DNA of 64,000 nt. Source: Primulina eburnea (taxonomy: Eukaryota > Streptophyta > Magnoliopsida > Lamiales > Gesneriaceae). The stretch covers positions 124,001 through 188,000 of the forward strand of contig NW_027331273.1 in assembly GCF_022965805.1 (NCBI RefSeq). The letters run 5' to 3'. The translations under genes were made by a program, and so were the position numbers. Below the pieces are notes generated by a model that worked only from the letters and a program-made list of their open reading frames with translations, had not been told where the DNA came from and searched no databases. This document shows, piece after piece, positions 12,092 through 24,359 of this stretch. Numbering within the stretch: position 1 is the first letter of the stretch; each line of letters opens with the position of its first letter.

Positions 12092-13171
12092 TGATAGACT
12101 TAATTTAGTTTTGGTGATGAGAATCAAAATCAGTAGGAATAGCAATTACCAGAAGTCAATACAAAGCAGAAGCTATCGATTCGCTTTAAAGCAGTACTTT
12201 AGTTAATACTCTACGGCTTAGAAAAACAGAATGGCTTAGAAGAACAGAAGGGCTTAGAAAAACAGAAGCAGAACTAACCAGAACTTGGCTTCATTAGAAC
12301 AGTACTTAACGGATTTTACTCGATCGTCTCAATCTTAAATGTTACCGTTACTTTATCAAGTACGAGTATTAAATGCTTCATTAATGCTGAACAAAGTCAT
12401 TTAATACGCATTACCTATTTTGGTATGAAACAAGACTGATTGTTTTGTAGTCTTTTTGCAGGAACCTTTTTAAGCAATTAAGTTGTTTCTAATCAGAAAT
12501 CACTGAAGCCGTTTTAATTATAGACGTTTGATTCAAGTTATATATATATATGGATCAAACCCATTTAAAAAACAACGCTGATTATTTTATGAGGAAACAT
12601 ATCATCAATCCAACGCTATTTTGAGCAACCGCGAACCAATCGTTATCTTCCAAGCTTAAATTTCATAAAAGCATTACACGCTTCATATATTACATCTGAT
12701 CTTTGGAGATCATTTTGTACTGTTGTTTCTTCACCTTTTCAAGCAAAACATTCTACGATAATTTTCAAAGAAGAGTTTGTAATATGGAAAAGAGTATTTT
12801 CCAGAACCTTGTTGTATTGAATTATATTGTGTTGAGTTACTAAGATTTTCAGTAGGCAAAAGATAAGTCCTGCTGAAGTGGGTGTATACAAGTGAGTACT
12901 GTAAAATCCAAAGTCTTTTATTGATACCTTCTGGAAACAGAAGAAGGGGAGATGTAGAAGATTTTATCTTCGAACTTCCAGAAACAACTACTGTTCTACT
13001 GCCTACTGTTATTACTGTTTTCACCTTACTCTATTGGATCGTTTCCGCACTTATATTTGTGATCTGCTAGACTTACACTTGAACAAGAACAACTACAATC
13101 TCTAACAGGATTCTTGCACCACCTTTTGCAAAAACTATCTTCCCCTCTAAACTCTACATCGATCCCCAACA
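12092..13171 (+). repeat. 3' LTR of the Copia element
   Basis: It starts TGATAGACTT and ends CCCCAACA, so both canonical ends (TG...CA) are present. It aligns with 1157-2261 with many substitutions and lacks about 27 bp found there. Confidence 0.9.
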
Positions 13172-15044
13172 TAATACGTAAGGCCAATGCTCAGTTGACG
13201 GGTGAGAGTGTCGCTGGTGTCTTTGCCGCCCAGTACTGTGGTTAGATGTAGATGGATCCATCGAATCCCTAATACGAAAGTCACAATTAACGATCTGAAT
13301 TCATTGAAAAAGATATACGTATATGTATATGATGAATATGAATATGTTTATGATGATATGAAAAATGTTTATGTTTATGCATGATTATGAAAATGTTATA
13401 TTACGTAAAAGTATTTTCACTCTTGCATGTGATCTGTATACGTACTACTTGTTATCAAGATTATGGTTTGCTGAGTCTTTAGACTCACTAGGGTGATTGA
13501 TGCATGTGAATATGATAAAAATGATAATGGAGGTCTTGATGGTTGATCTTGCTGGACTAAATGTGCACTTAACCCGATGACCGGCGCTTGTTTTTCCGCA
13601 ATTATGACTTATGTTTATGACATATAATTTTAAGTTTATGTTAAAGACGTTTATACAAATTTCGTTATGATTTTAAGTGGTATTTGAGAGGTTGTTAGTT
13701 TTAGCAATATTGTTTAGTTATGATATACAAACGGTTGATGATTTTATATTTTAAACTATTTCCTTTGATTTTTTAAATATGGTTGGATGTTTTATTTTAA
13801 AATGGTGTCAAAAATATTTTAAGTAAGGAAATATGTGTTTCGGTCGAATCGTGGAGAGATTTATAAAAAACAATTCTAGCACTTTTTAGAAAACGAGTAA
13901 TGGACGTTTCAAATATATATACAAGCACATGCATTAAAATCATACTTTTATTTAAAATAAACTAGTAAGCATAAATAAATCATAAATCGTCAAATCGTAA
14001 AGCTTCAGTCATTTATCATTTTGGGTGAAGTTTGATCCTTGAAAGTAACTAACTTTTATCCTCTGGTCGACTGAACAGTCTTAGCTCACCGTTTCGCATG
14101 GGGACGGACACTAGGCACCGACATAAAGTAGAAATTCGATCATTGGGCTCCCTCTGAGGCCTTTTTCCGTAAACGGGCTCCCTCTAAGCTTTTTCCCTCA
14201 CAATATTCCCAAAATCATATATCATATCCTTTATGTTACAATCAATTCGCATCCTTCAAAATATTTTTCCTTTGCTTTTTAATCATAAAATATCGTATCC
14301 TTTACACATTTGAAAAATAGCATTTTTAACAGTAAAATTTGCACAACTTTACCATAAATCATAAAATCTCATATTTTCATCATAAAGGTTTTAAAGTATC
14401 ATTTAGCATTCGTTATAATTCTTCGCGACACTGCCAAACCTTTTTGTACTACTCAAGTGTAAAATGATCGTTTTACCCTTGGACCCTAAAATTCTCGATT
14501 TCGACTTTTTCCCGTTTTTATTGACTCAAGCCTATCCCAAATAATCATTAAGCTCAAATATAATTTTTAATATTTCTATTTAACGTAAACTCGAGGATTT
14601 CGATTTAATTTCTTAATTACTAATTCGTAAAGCGTTTTAATCTCGAATTAATTTCAACTTTAATATTTTCTTCCCAACTTTAAACATCGAATTTTCATAC
14701 CTAAACGACCCTCATGAACCATGAACCAACCCCCGTGGACCATGGTTCGAACCAAATTTTTTTCCTAAACCATAAACCGTACCCTACCCTTCCATCTCGA
14801 GCCACTGCCCAAATTCATCAAACCATGGCCGAGCCACCTTGGCCAGACCAGGCCCTAAACTTCCTGGACCCTCGTTGAACCCTCCTGGACCAACACACCC
14901 AGCCCCAGCCCACGCAGGAGCCCATGCACGATCAACTCCCTAGCCGCCCGAGTTCTCTCTGACTATCATCGAGCCATATTGGACCAAGCTGCCCCAGCCC
15001 TAACCCCAAGCCATCCTCCCTAGACCCTACTGGACCAGCCTAGA
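13172..15044. repeat. Ty3/gypsy-type LTR fragments, no gene
   Basis: No coding potential. The part at 13200-13870 contains GAGTCTTTAGACTCACTAG (near 13474), a word seen again in the gypsy LTRs at 15350 (reverse), 19447 and, in variant form, 40160 (reverse). The word TAGATGGATCCATCGA near 13247 has a reverse-complement relative near 40410. From about 14000 the texture is that of a gypsy LTR in minus orientation, including a GC-rich segment at 14700-15030. These are interpreted as nested LTR remnants; exact borders were not found. Confidence 0.55.
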
Positions 15045-16648
15045 TATAATGGCACGAAAATTCATATTTGAAAATTTGCGGAAAAATTAATTTTTTTTAA
15101 AAAAAATAATCAAAATTGCCTCATTCACAAAATCAACTGATAAATCAAGTTTAAATGTTCAAAATAGCAGCGAAAGAAATTATTACTCGCCAAAATAACA
15201 AATTAAAGTATCCAACAACTGATAAAATGTTTGAGCATAAAAAAAATGGTAAGTGCAGTAAATGAGGTCCTCTGGTTCCACTACTGCTGACCCAAACTAG
15301 CTCACTGGTCCCCGCCCTCGGCCCCGACATCATCAGTACCTACAACAATCAAGTCTAGTGAGCCTAAAGACTCATCATGCATATATCGTAAATAACGAGT
15401 AAATAATATAGTAAAATTTGCATGGGATAAAAAAATATCATGTCATGAGGCATAATGTGAAAACAACTTATCATGAGCAATTATAATACGTGCATAACTG
15501 AACTGAAAATCATAGTGAAAATACCTGCAATAAAATAGCATGTAATAATTTTCTGTTGAGATTATGGTCTACGCAAGTGGCCCCTTGCACTGATTTGAAC
15601 TGACCGGTAACTAGCGATCGGACCGGTAACTGGCGACCGGGTTTAGTAATGTTTGTCTGATCAGACTAATTCCACAGTATACTGGGTGGTACATAACTAA
15701 ACTGACCGGTAACTGGCGACCGGGTGAAATAATGCTCCCATGATAGTGAAATTGCCACAAGCAATATCACATAAATCTCAAAATGAATGTTTGAACGTAA
15801 TATAATTAACCAACATAATGAAATATGAACAATTTCTATCTTCTTGCATTAAAATCATGTACTTGCGATATTTAAAAATACCTATATGGCTTGATTGAAG
15901 AGTGAAAGAAGATATAAACATGTCTTGGTTTTGTTTTGAAAAGAAAAAGAACGAATATGATGACGCGGCGCGGAGGAGACGGAGTGATCTTCTTTTTCTT
16001 GTTTTCCCTCGATTTCTATCTTGTTTTTTTTCCACTAATTCTCACGGTTTTTCCTCACAATAATCACTCTGAAAGTTGCTCTGAATTTCGAAATAATGGG
16101 GAGAAGGAATGAGTCTAGGAGTGAGGGGAGTTTACTAATTTAAATGGGATACAAGTGGCAAGCTCTCAACTCTCTACCTTAGTTGTTAGCTAGATAAGGA
16201 ATGAGGTGTCATTAGTTGGGATTGAGGGGTGATATGATGACCGATTCTTCCCACTCAAACAAAGCTAAGATATTGATTGATTAATTAATTAATGGTGATT
16301 AAAAATGAAGGAGTTATCATTCTAATAATAAGGAAAGAGTCAAAGGTGGTGGGTTGTCAAAGAACTAATAAATTATCTATGAGGTAGCCGAAATTAATCT
16401 AATAAATAGAAGGAAAATATTATTTAGTTAGTAAATTTTAAATCTTTAAAGTCTTACCTATCTTTTAAATAATTTAGTAAATTAACATCTTAATTATGGA
16501 ACCTAAATGAACTTATTTCCTACTTACCTCGAGTTACTAAAATAATTCCTTAAACCTCATTTTAACTTAAATTAACTTATTAGCTAGCTAAAATAAATTC
16601 TGAAAATGTTTTCTTACTATTAAATTTTATCTCAAAACTCCAACTCCA
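15045..16648 (-). repeat. Gypsy-type LTR, minus orientation (left arm)
   Basis: It is the imperfect reverse complement of much of 16905-19745. Shared landmarks are the GCTCACTGGTCCCCGCCCTC segment near 15299, the TCTAGTGAGCCTAAAGACTC segment near 15353, and the repeated ACCGGTAACTGGCGACCGG words at 15600-15725. Compared with the right arm it lacks about 1.2 kb (corresponding to 17690-18980) and its first ~155 bp. Its inner end meets the SINE-like unit at about 16648. Confidence 0.7.
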
Positions 16649-16759
16649 GTCCGGTAGATCAACTGGTACCATGATTGATGCCAAGATCTATATAAGTCCA
16701 GGAGGTCTTGGGTTCTAATCCTGGGAAAGCAAACGCTCCAGTGCCTGGGCTGGAGAAGT
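16646..16759 (+). mobile_element. tRNA-derived SINE-like unit
   Basis: Pol III promoter-like boxes are visible. An A box, TAGATCAACTGG, lies at 16655-16666 and a B box, GGTTCTAATCC (one base off GGTTCGAATCC), at 16711-16721, 44 bases apart. The unit sits between two oppositely oriented LTRs. No poly-A tail or clear target duplication was seen, so this could be a SINE head fragment. It is not a tRNA gene: no cloverleaf stem set can be drawn. Confidence 0.45.
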
Positions 16760-19700
16760 TGTAGAACCCGTAACTTAGACTACGTATAAGCCATGCATAA
16801 TTCTAGTATTTTAAAGTAAATTGATTTTATTGCATGAGTACTTAAAGTGCCTTTCTGTAAAGTTAATTATTTTATTTCAGTAGTTTAAATTTTATTCTTT
16901 CAGTTATTTCAGTGAGGCCGGACTGTAGTTGGAGTTTAGAGATAAAATTTAAGATTTAGGAAAACATTCCCAGAACTTATTTTAGCTAATTAATAAGTTA
17001 ATTTAAGTTAAATGGAAGTTTAAGGAATTATTTAAGTTACTTGAGGTGAGTAGAAAATAATATTCATTTAAGTTCCTTAATTAAGGGGTTAGTTCACTAA
17101 ATTAATTAAAAGATAGGTGAGGCTTTTAAGGGTTATAAATTTAGTAAATAATCTACATTTTCCTTTATTTTTATGGATGATTTTCGGCCACCCCTTTGGT
17201 GCTAGAATATTCCTTGCCAACTCACCTTTGACCCATTCTTTGTCATTTTTAGCATGATAACCTTTTTAATTATTAATCAACCTTAATTAATTTATTAGTA
17301 AGCAATATCCTAGTCTAGTTATCATGAGAATTTCGGCCATGCACCTCTAATATTTCCCCCCACCAATATTTGATAGCAACAAGAATTCAAAATTCAAAAA
17401 GGTAGAGACTTGGTCTTGATTTTTCCCTATATTTTTGCACCCATTCTCCTCATCCTCTTAACCACCATTTCCCCCCTCCATTACTTCGAAATTCAGAGAG
17501 AATTTGAGAGTAAAAAACGTGAGCACCATAGCAAGGGAGAGAGGAGAAAATCGAGAACAAGCAAGGTAGAACAGAAAGCGCTCTACCTCCTCCGCGCCAG
17601 ATCGTCTCGTTCTTTCGTTTTCTTTCAAAACGAAACCTGGCATGCATATATTCTTCCTTGACTCTTCAATCAAGTCCTAATATCATTTATTTTCATTACA
17701 TGAAATGTTTTATTAAGCAAAAACCGAAACATGGCAAGAATTTTCAGAAAAACCACATGCAGAATTTTCGATTTTCATGATGCTCTTCACGGGTTCTCTT
17801 GTTTTGATGTTTCAGGTGGATGGCACGACTCCAGGCTCACTAGGCTACATCTAGACACATACTAGGGTGTGTCAAGACCATGTTAGTCCATTCAAACAAG
17901 CCCCATGCATGATAGAATTCGAATTTGACTGCAACTCTTCAATCTTGGCCCTTTTAGTTTTCGAAAAATCTGTTGTGTGCTGTCAAGGGGATGGATCTGA
18001 TCTGGGCTGCCACAAGGCATATAGCCATGGTTAGATCACTTCCCTATCATGTCTAAGACGTGACTAAGTCGCCCTTTTGGTGGCTTGGTCCATGGTGAAT
18101 CGGTTTTCAAATAAAACAACAAGAACAGCCCCTTCCCCATTTCGGCCCTTCTTTGGTACAGCATATGGGTTTCGAATTTTGGTGGAATGGTGTGGATCTT
18201 GGTTGGCCTATGGCCCTTGGCCACGGTTCATACCATACCTCAAGATGTCTAGATCGTGCCATGGTCAATCAAATGGCCACTGGAACGACTCGAGACAGCA
18301 ATCAAAGCAAAACTCCCCAAGCGCGCAGATTACGTTCTCGGCTAGGAGTGTGGTCTTGTTTCTGGTGTGGTTCGGATTGTGGCTGGCCTAGGGCCATTAG
18401 CCATGGTTCAAACCATTCCTTGGGATGTTGGTAAGAGGTTCTGATCGGTGGTTCAAGCCCCAATGGCCATTAGCCTCGCAAACGACGCAAGGAAACCAAA
18501 GCACAGTTGCTGTATTTTTGGACAGCAACTTGCTGTGACGGTTCAGTAGCTCGTTCGAGTTCTCGGTTCGCTTTTAGCCTATGGCCTTGGACTGGAATGT
18601 GCCTCATTGAGTTAGGAAGGTCATGTTTTTGACCGTTTGTAATTCGGTTCATTTTTGAGGTCGTACGAGAATTTACGGTTTGATGTGCCAAATTGACTCT
18701 CGAAAGAGCGTTACATGTTTTGGCCTCCATCCACCTAGATTTCGGCCCTAACTATTTTAGGAGCATTAATTCATCATTTTAAGCGTATTTTAATCATGAC
18801 TATATGATGTTTCAGTGTTGGTTCGGGTTGGTTCGGAGTCATGATTAAATACGAAGTTATTAGGCGCATTTGTCTCAGTTTTTGGATTTAATTGCATACT
18901 TTGGTCAAGTAAAAGCTATTGCATATTTTTCATGGCATATTTAGGTTGCAGCGAGCCCGGGAGCGATCCAATCCATCAGTAAAATTATTACAGGATATTT
19001 AATTGTGGGAATTAATTATATTACATGCAAAAATATTCATTTTGAGATTTATGCAATATTGCTTGTGGTCACTTTACTATCATGATTAAATCCGGTCACC
19101 AGTTACCGGTCAGTTCAGTGGTTTCACCCAGTATACTGTGGCAGTAGTCTGATCAGACGTAAATCCGGTCACCAGTTACCGGTCCGGTCCCCAGTATCGG
19201 TCAGCTCAGTTCAGTTCAGTTCAGGGACCACTTGCGTAGACCATAATCTCACCAGAAAATTATTACAAGCTATTTCTGTACAGGGCTCCAAGGAGCAAAC
19301 ATTTTTACTATGATTTTTCATTTCAGTTATGCACGTATTATAATTGCTCATGACAAGTTATTTTCACGTATGCCTCATGACATGATATTTTATCTCATGC
19401 GAATTTTACTATATTATTTACTCGTTATTTACGATATATGCATGTTGAGTCTTTAGACTCACTAGAATTGATTGTTGTAGGTACTGATGATGTCGGGATC
19501 GAGGGCGGGGACCAGTGAGCTAGCTTGGGTCGGCAGTAGTGGCACCCGAGGACCTCAGTTTCAGCACTTGCCATTTTTTTTTATGCTCAAATATTTTATC
19601 AGTTGTTGAATACTTTAACTTGTTATTTTGGCAAGTAATAATTTCTTCCGCTGCTATTTTGAACGTTAAACATTTTATCAGTTTTTGGTATGAATGAGGC

Positions 19701-19760
19701 ACTCCATTTATTTTAAAAGAAAAATTTTAAATTTCCCGCAAATTTTCAAAGTAAGGATTT
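16760..19760 (+). repeat. Gypsy-type LTR, plus orientation (right arm), about 3 kb
   Basis: It starts TGTAGAACCCGTAACTT, typical of long plant gypsy LTRs that open with TGTAR-ACCCG. It carries direct repeats of CCGGTCACCAGTTACCGGTC near 19091 and 19158, and GAGTCTTTAGACTCACTAG near 19447. No primer site or internal domain follows, so it is a solo LTR or fragment; the right border is approximate. ORFs inside it at 17410-18730 are not conserved in the left arm and are judged non-genic. Confidence 0.65.
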
Positions 19761-20511
19761 TTAGGCTTTTATAGAAGTTCTATGAGTAATGGCTAATGGG
19801 ATAACCGTGAGGGGACTCAAGCCCAATCGAGAACAGTCCATGTGCATTACACTAGACCACACCAACCAAGCTACGAACCGTTCCCTCTGAAGTCGCACCT
19901 ATGCGTGCATGGGAAGAGCCCTTCCGGTGAAGGACTCTTCCCTACCGGCTGCCCTTGAGTCCTAGCATGGCTAGGACTCTTTCCAGCCCTTAGTCGCATC
20001 CCACACCGAGCCCCCGACAAGCCCTGGCTGAGCCTTCGTGCAACACCCCTCCTAGCCGTGGCCTTGAAGTCATGCGAGCCCAATAAATCCTAGCAAACCC
20101 TAGGTCTCTTCCATCCTCAGCCAATTCGATTCCAGCCTTCGTGTCGTCCCCTAACGACTCTTTTCCTAGCCTTTAAAAAAATCCTATTGGCAGCGTGTAC
20201 TTGGAATTCATAACGTTTTTCAAACAAGCGTAAAATCATCAAAACTTTGAAAATATTTATTCCGTCGCTAAATGGTTCATGCTTCAATATTTTTCATGCA
20301 AAAATAATTAAAAAAGCATAATATGGTTTGAATGACGCGTCTAAGAAATTTTGAAACGTGCATTTGCATTTTAGAACGCTCAGATATACGATCATTGGCA
20401 TGAGATACGAAGGAGGACGAACGGACGACAAAAAATCCTTGTTTTCTCGTCCTCAAGGTCTTGAATTTTTGGTGTGTTGAGTGTGTGAAGTGTGTGAAAT
20501 GAACGGCTGAA
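19761..20511. repeat. GC-rich LTR-like segment, no gene
   Basis: This stretch resembles in texture the GC-rich parts of minus-oriented gypsy LTRs at 14700-15030 and 41020-41480. The open frame at 19871-20083 has no recognisable domain. It is probably an additional LTR remnant. Confidence 0.4.

Positions 20512-20551
<40 letters not shown>
20512..20551. repeat. (TG)n(TA)n microsatellite
   Basis: A run of TG followed by TA dinucleotides, about 40 bp. Confidence 0.95.
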
Positions 20552-20554
<3 letters not shown>

Positions 20555-20806
20555 CGTATACTTTTCAAGTTATAGTCTTTGTATCTACGCTGTATGCATA
20601 GAAATATTTTCTTATACTATGTCTTGTAACATTTATAAATTCTACATAAAATTTGGGTGAAACAAATATTCCCATGATATGTGCTAAACAGAAACTAAAA
20701 CTTGCAAATGGACCGTGTGTCAAGTGAAACGCTTAATGCTGCATTTCTTACAACAGAGAGAATATTATTTTGTCAACAATGAACCTTAAATGTCGCTTTT
20801 AACTCT

Positions 20807-23619
20807 TCATCGTCCGTTCTTTGGGACCAGATAAACCCGGGCTTTGATAATCGTTCCATTGCCAATCTTAAACCCCGGACTCACCGGGAACCCCACAACC
20901 ATTGAGCAGTTGCCATTCCCAGAAATTCTCACCACGCTTTCCATATAGAGTGAGTGAAAGTCCGCCCCTTTACTCGCCTCAAAGTGAGTCGGGGGCGGGT
21001 CGAAAGAAAATTCCAGCAAATGCAACAGCCAAACAGCCTTAGCCAAGCGCGAAAATTCCCCGTAAAACTGACTCCTTGGATGGTGACCATCTAAAACCTG
21101 ACGCCTCTGTTCCAAGTCCCCGAACAACGACTCTTCCATCTTGGGGTGAATGATCGAAAGGTACTTCTTGAAACAGAAGTTCCCAAATCTACAAGTGGGT
21201 AAAATGCCGAGGAGCTCAACGGGGTCCATGGCTTTCATGTCGCGGTATTGAGTGAAGCAGTCTATACGGTGCTGCCCTGGGTTGAGTATAGAGGAGAGGC
21301 TACCATCCATGTAAAACGTCTCATGGTCGAAGCCTTGGAACATTTTTCGATTCACGTAAGATTCCAGAGCATACTTTGCATGGTTTGCCCCAACTATAGA
21401 GTCCATAAATGTAGTGGCGGCGGTGTGATTGTTCATGGTGGTGGTGGAGGCGGTTTCTATAGATCTCACAGCAGCAGCAATATCCAAGCGAGCCGACCGC
21501 ATCAGGGAGAGGAGAAGAGATGTGAAGGATTTCGAGGCTTCTTTTACCAAACTCATTGCTGCTTCAAGTAGCTCCACAGCTGGAGCTGCTGCAACTGCAC
21601 AAGAACAATTAATGGAGTTGGACCTCATTTCAACTGCTAGGAAAATCTTCAAATTTGACAAATAATGGACTTTGTCACGTAAGTTTGTTTAATATGGTTT
21701 ATCAGACTGACGAAATTTGTATTTAATCGCGTTAACGAGAGTGTTTACCCAGTATACATCGAAATACAACAGCTACATGTACCTCGTCATAAAACAAAAA
21801 ATGACTTGGTCATTACAAAAAATGTCCTCAAATTAAACAACAGAAAAGTATCTATGTTATTATTGAACTAGTGACCGTGGCACATACATTGTTTGTGCAT
21901 TAAATATCATATTTTTATATAACATAAAAATATAATTAAATTCACTCTTTTGGTGGATACTTTTATTTGGCAACAATGTGATACATTTAAATTTGTATAA
22001 AAACTAAAAAATACAAATATGGAAAAACTTTCAAAAAATATATATAATATTTTATATATGACAAAACTTGTAGCTTTTTATCATTATTTTAAGGAAATAA
22101 TATAATGTAAAAATAAAAATAAATGAAAACCAGTAAATGGTGACTCTCTGTGAACCATATTTTCTCTGACAAAATAAACCAATCGAATTATTTCTGTGAA
22201 CTTCTTTACTGTCAATAGAAGTTTAGAAGTCCATTATATAAGATACTCTTTGGTTCGTGTAATTCGATATTGAAAAATATATCATACAGATATGGTAAAT
22301 CAATATAAAAATAAGAAAATTGTATGATTCTAATCATTTATAGAACTTGATCCAAACATAAGATAGGACAATGATATATAATTATTTGTAACAAATAGTA
22401 ACTTCCAATACAAATTATTATATTTAGGCAAAAATTTGTGTGAGACGGTCTCACGGGTCGTATTTGTGAGACGGATCTTTTATTTTGATTACCCATGAAA
22501 AACTATTACTTTTTATGATAAGAATATTACTTTTTATTGTGAATATGAGTAGGGTTGACTTGTCTCACAGATTATGATTCATGAGACGGTCTCATATGAA
22601 ACTCACTCGTTTATTTAATCATTAATCTAACATTGATTTATACGTAGACAAACATAGATATACAATATGTAAGACCATAGTTCTCATATCACACATGACA
22701 TAATTTCAGATATTTTAAATAATATATAAATTCATATGAAACTGTCTCAATTTAATGAAATTTTATATTTTAATTGAATCAACAATAAAAAATATATTAA
22801 CTTTTATTATAAATATAAATAAAATTAACTTGTCTATAAATAAAAAATCTACCCATACATAAAAGGTAATCTGAATATGTAATGGTGATGGGAATCAGCT
22901 TTAGACACAGAAAAGGCAACTTTTGGTGTATGTGAGGTCATATTAGTCATTTTAAATAGAAAAAAACGCTAACCCTGATTGGTGGAGCTGCCGCTGAGTC
23001 TTCGGTTTGACTTCCCCTTTGACCTCCCTGCGTTGAAAGACGTCGCCGTTTTGAGCTTCTCCCCCAACCTATCCACCTCCGCCTGCTTCGCCTTCACTTC
23101 CGTCTTCAGCTCCTCCAACGCAGCCTCGTACGGCGCAACCACCTCCCTCAGCGTCGCCGCCGACGGCCGCATTCTCCCACCACCGCTGCTGCGCCTGTAC
23201 CTTTCTCTCAGCATCCCCAATCGCCTGAGCTCCGCCACCACCGCCATGTCAGCGGCGCGCATTTTGTCCGGATCCCAAGGGCAGTGCGCCTCCTGCTGGC
23301 TAACGTAGGCCCTCTTGACCGCCGAAACGGCGTCGAACACTTGGCCCATCAGAGTCTCCAATTCGACGACTCTCTCCTTGGCCGCCGAATCCTCGTCTTT
23401 AGCGCCATCCCAGTTGACATTGAAGTGATTCTGAGCGATTTCGTACTCTTCTTCTTCTTCTTCTTCTTCTTCTTCTTCATCATGGTCTTCCTCTTCTTTG
23501 TACTTGTCTGAGTTAGAGTCTTCAATATCGCAGGCGATGGCGGAAATGGAGTGGAGGAGGCAACTGGATGCAGTCATGCGTTGTATAAGATCAGAGAAAT
23601 TAGACACTTTGTTCGCCAT
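20807..23619 (-). CDS. GIL1/IRKI-like DUF641 protein, two exons, 477 aa
   Basis: Exon 1 is 23619-22974 and exon 2 is 21594-20807, both on the minus strand. The 1379-bp intron has a GTTAGC donor and a TTCTTGTGCAG acceptor. The join is phase 1 and gives 1434 nt with one stop. The N-terminal half (MANKVSNFSDLIQRMTASS, an acidic Glu run coded by a TTC repeat, then VFDAVSAVKRAYVSQQEAHCPWDP) and the C-terminal DUF641 half (KEASKSFTSLLLSLM, MDPVELLGILPTCRFGNFC, HPKMEESLFGDLEQR, ending VSPGFKIGNGTIIKARVYLV) are both typical of the GRAVITROPIC IN THE LIGHT 1 / IRK-interacting family. Members are cytoplasmic or membrane-associated signalling proteins; GIL1 acts in light control of growth direction. Without the intron, each half looks like a separate short gene, which would be a mis-annotation. 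The total length matches the family (about 470-560 aa). Exact paralogue unknown. Confidence 0.85.
22425..22613 (+). mobile_element. MITE, GAGACGGTCTCAC family, copy 1 (in an intron)
   Basis: About 185 bp, starting near GGCAAAAATTTGTGTGAGAC and ending near CATGAGACGGTCTCATATGA. It lies inside the intron of the GIL1-like gene. The family is shared with copies at 30857, 38314, 42530 and 49424. Confidence 0.8.
22735..22862 (+). repeat. Degenerate MITE-like copy
   Basis: It shares the order of words of the MITE next to it (ATGAAACTGTCTCA, then an ATTATAAATAT core, then AACTTGTCTATAAAT) but is very decayed. Low support. Confidence 0.3.
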
Positions 23620-24359
23620 TGATTCCGTTTGTGTGCTCCAGAATGCAATGTAAGGTCACTGAGGAGGAGGAGATTATCTCTTACAATGGATCCAAACTTG
23701 GGCCAACTATTAATAATTTATTTTTTTTCCAACCTAACTTTCTCCTGGTTTTTGTTTCTCAAATGTTTATTTGAATTTTCTAATCATTTAATTTTTTAAA
23801 AAATATCCCCAATCTTCGTAATCATTATACGTGACATTCTTAGATTATCGAATTTGTTCTTAACATATAGTTCAAAAACATATTACAAAAAAAATTCATC
23901 ATATATCATATTTAACATGATTGAATTTTTTTAATGACTTATCATGTTTCCAGATAATAAATTAAATGGTTTAATTGTTCGACCGGAGTCTCATCGGCAT
24001 CCATCGAGTTTTATAAATTTCTTCTCACAGTCGCAATCGATGGTTCTTGACATAGATTCTTTCAAAAACACCTAGCACAACCATGTTTCTTTTCTTATCT
24101 TAGGGTATCTTGCAAAATGGTTCAATTTGAAAAAAATACATTAGAATAAATATGCTATTACAAGTTTATTTTGAGATAAAAATGAAGATATTGAATGATG
24201 TCTTAATCTTATTTTGTCGTAATATATATAAAAGTCTTGGTGGATTTGAAATTATCTTGTTAATTATTTTGTCAGTTGTGGTCGACAACATCTTGTGAGT
24301 GATGATCTTTTACCACTAGTTAGTGACTTGTCTTTATGGGTAGTTGAATGATTCATCTT
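23620..24359. other. Intergenic, upstream of GIL1-like gene
   Basis: This should hold the promoter and 5' UTR of the minus-strand GIL1-like gene. It is very AT-rich, with no coding sequence or clear repeat. No individual regulatory site could be supported. Confidence 0.6.

Larger units (their letters stand above)
1157..13171 (+). mobile_element. Ty1/copia retrotransposon, Sirevirus-like, decayed full-length copy
   Basis: A 12.0-kb element with two LTRs of about 1.1 kb, an initiator-Met tRNA primer site, gag, pol in the copia order (integrase before reverse transcriptase), a long extra ORF between pol and the 3' LTR, and a purine tract before the 3' LTR. The size and the extra 3' ORF fit the Sirevirus (Maximus) group. 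Every coding region is broken by stops and frameshifts, so the copy is not autonomous. The LTRs differ by scattered substitutions and a 27-bp indel, which suggests a non-recent insertion. No matching target duplication flanks it (CCTAT on the left, TAATA on the right). Confidence 0.9.

Noticed and set aside
16655..16721. A tRNA gene
   Set aside because: A and B box words are present but no acceptor, anticodon or T stems pair properly, so a SINE-like unit is the better reading.
17410..18730. Several open frames of 60-104 codons on both strands
   Set aside because: They lie within a gypsy-type LTR and are not kept in the inverted relative at 15045-16648; no domain is recognisable.
22979..23511. 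Plus-strand open frames over the GIL1-like first exon
   Set aside because: Antisense shadow of the conserved minus-strand exon; the Phe-rich run is the Glu repeat read backwards.
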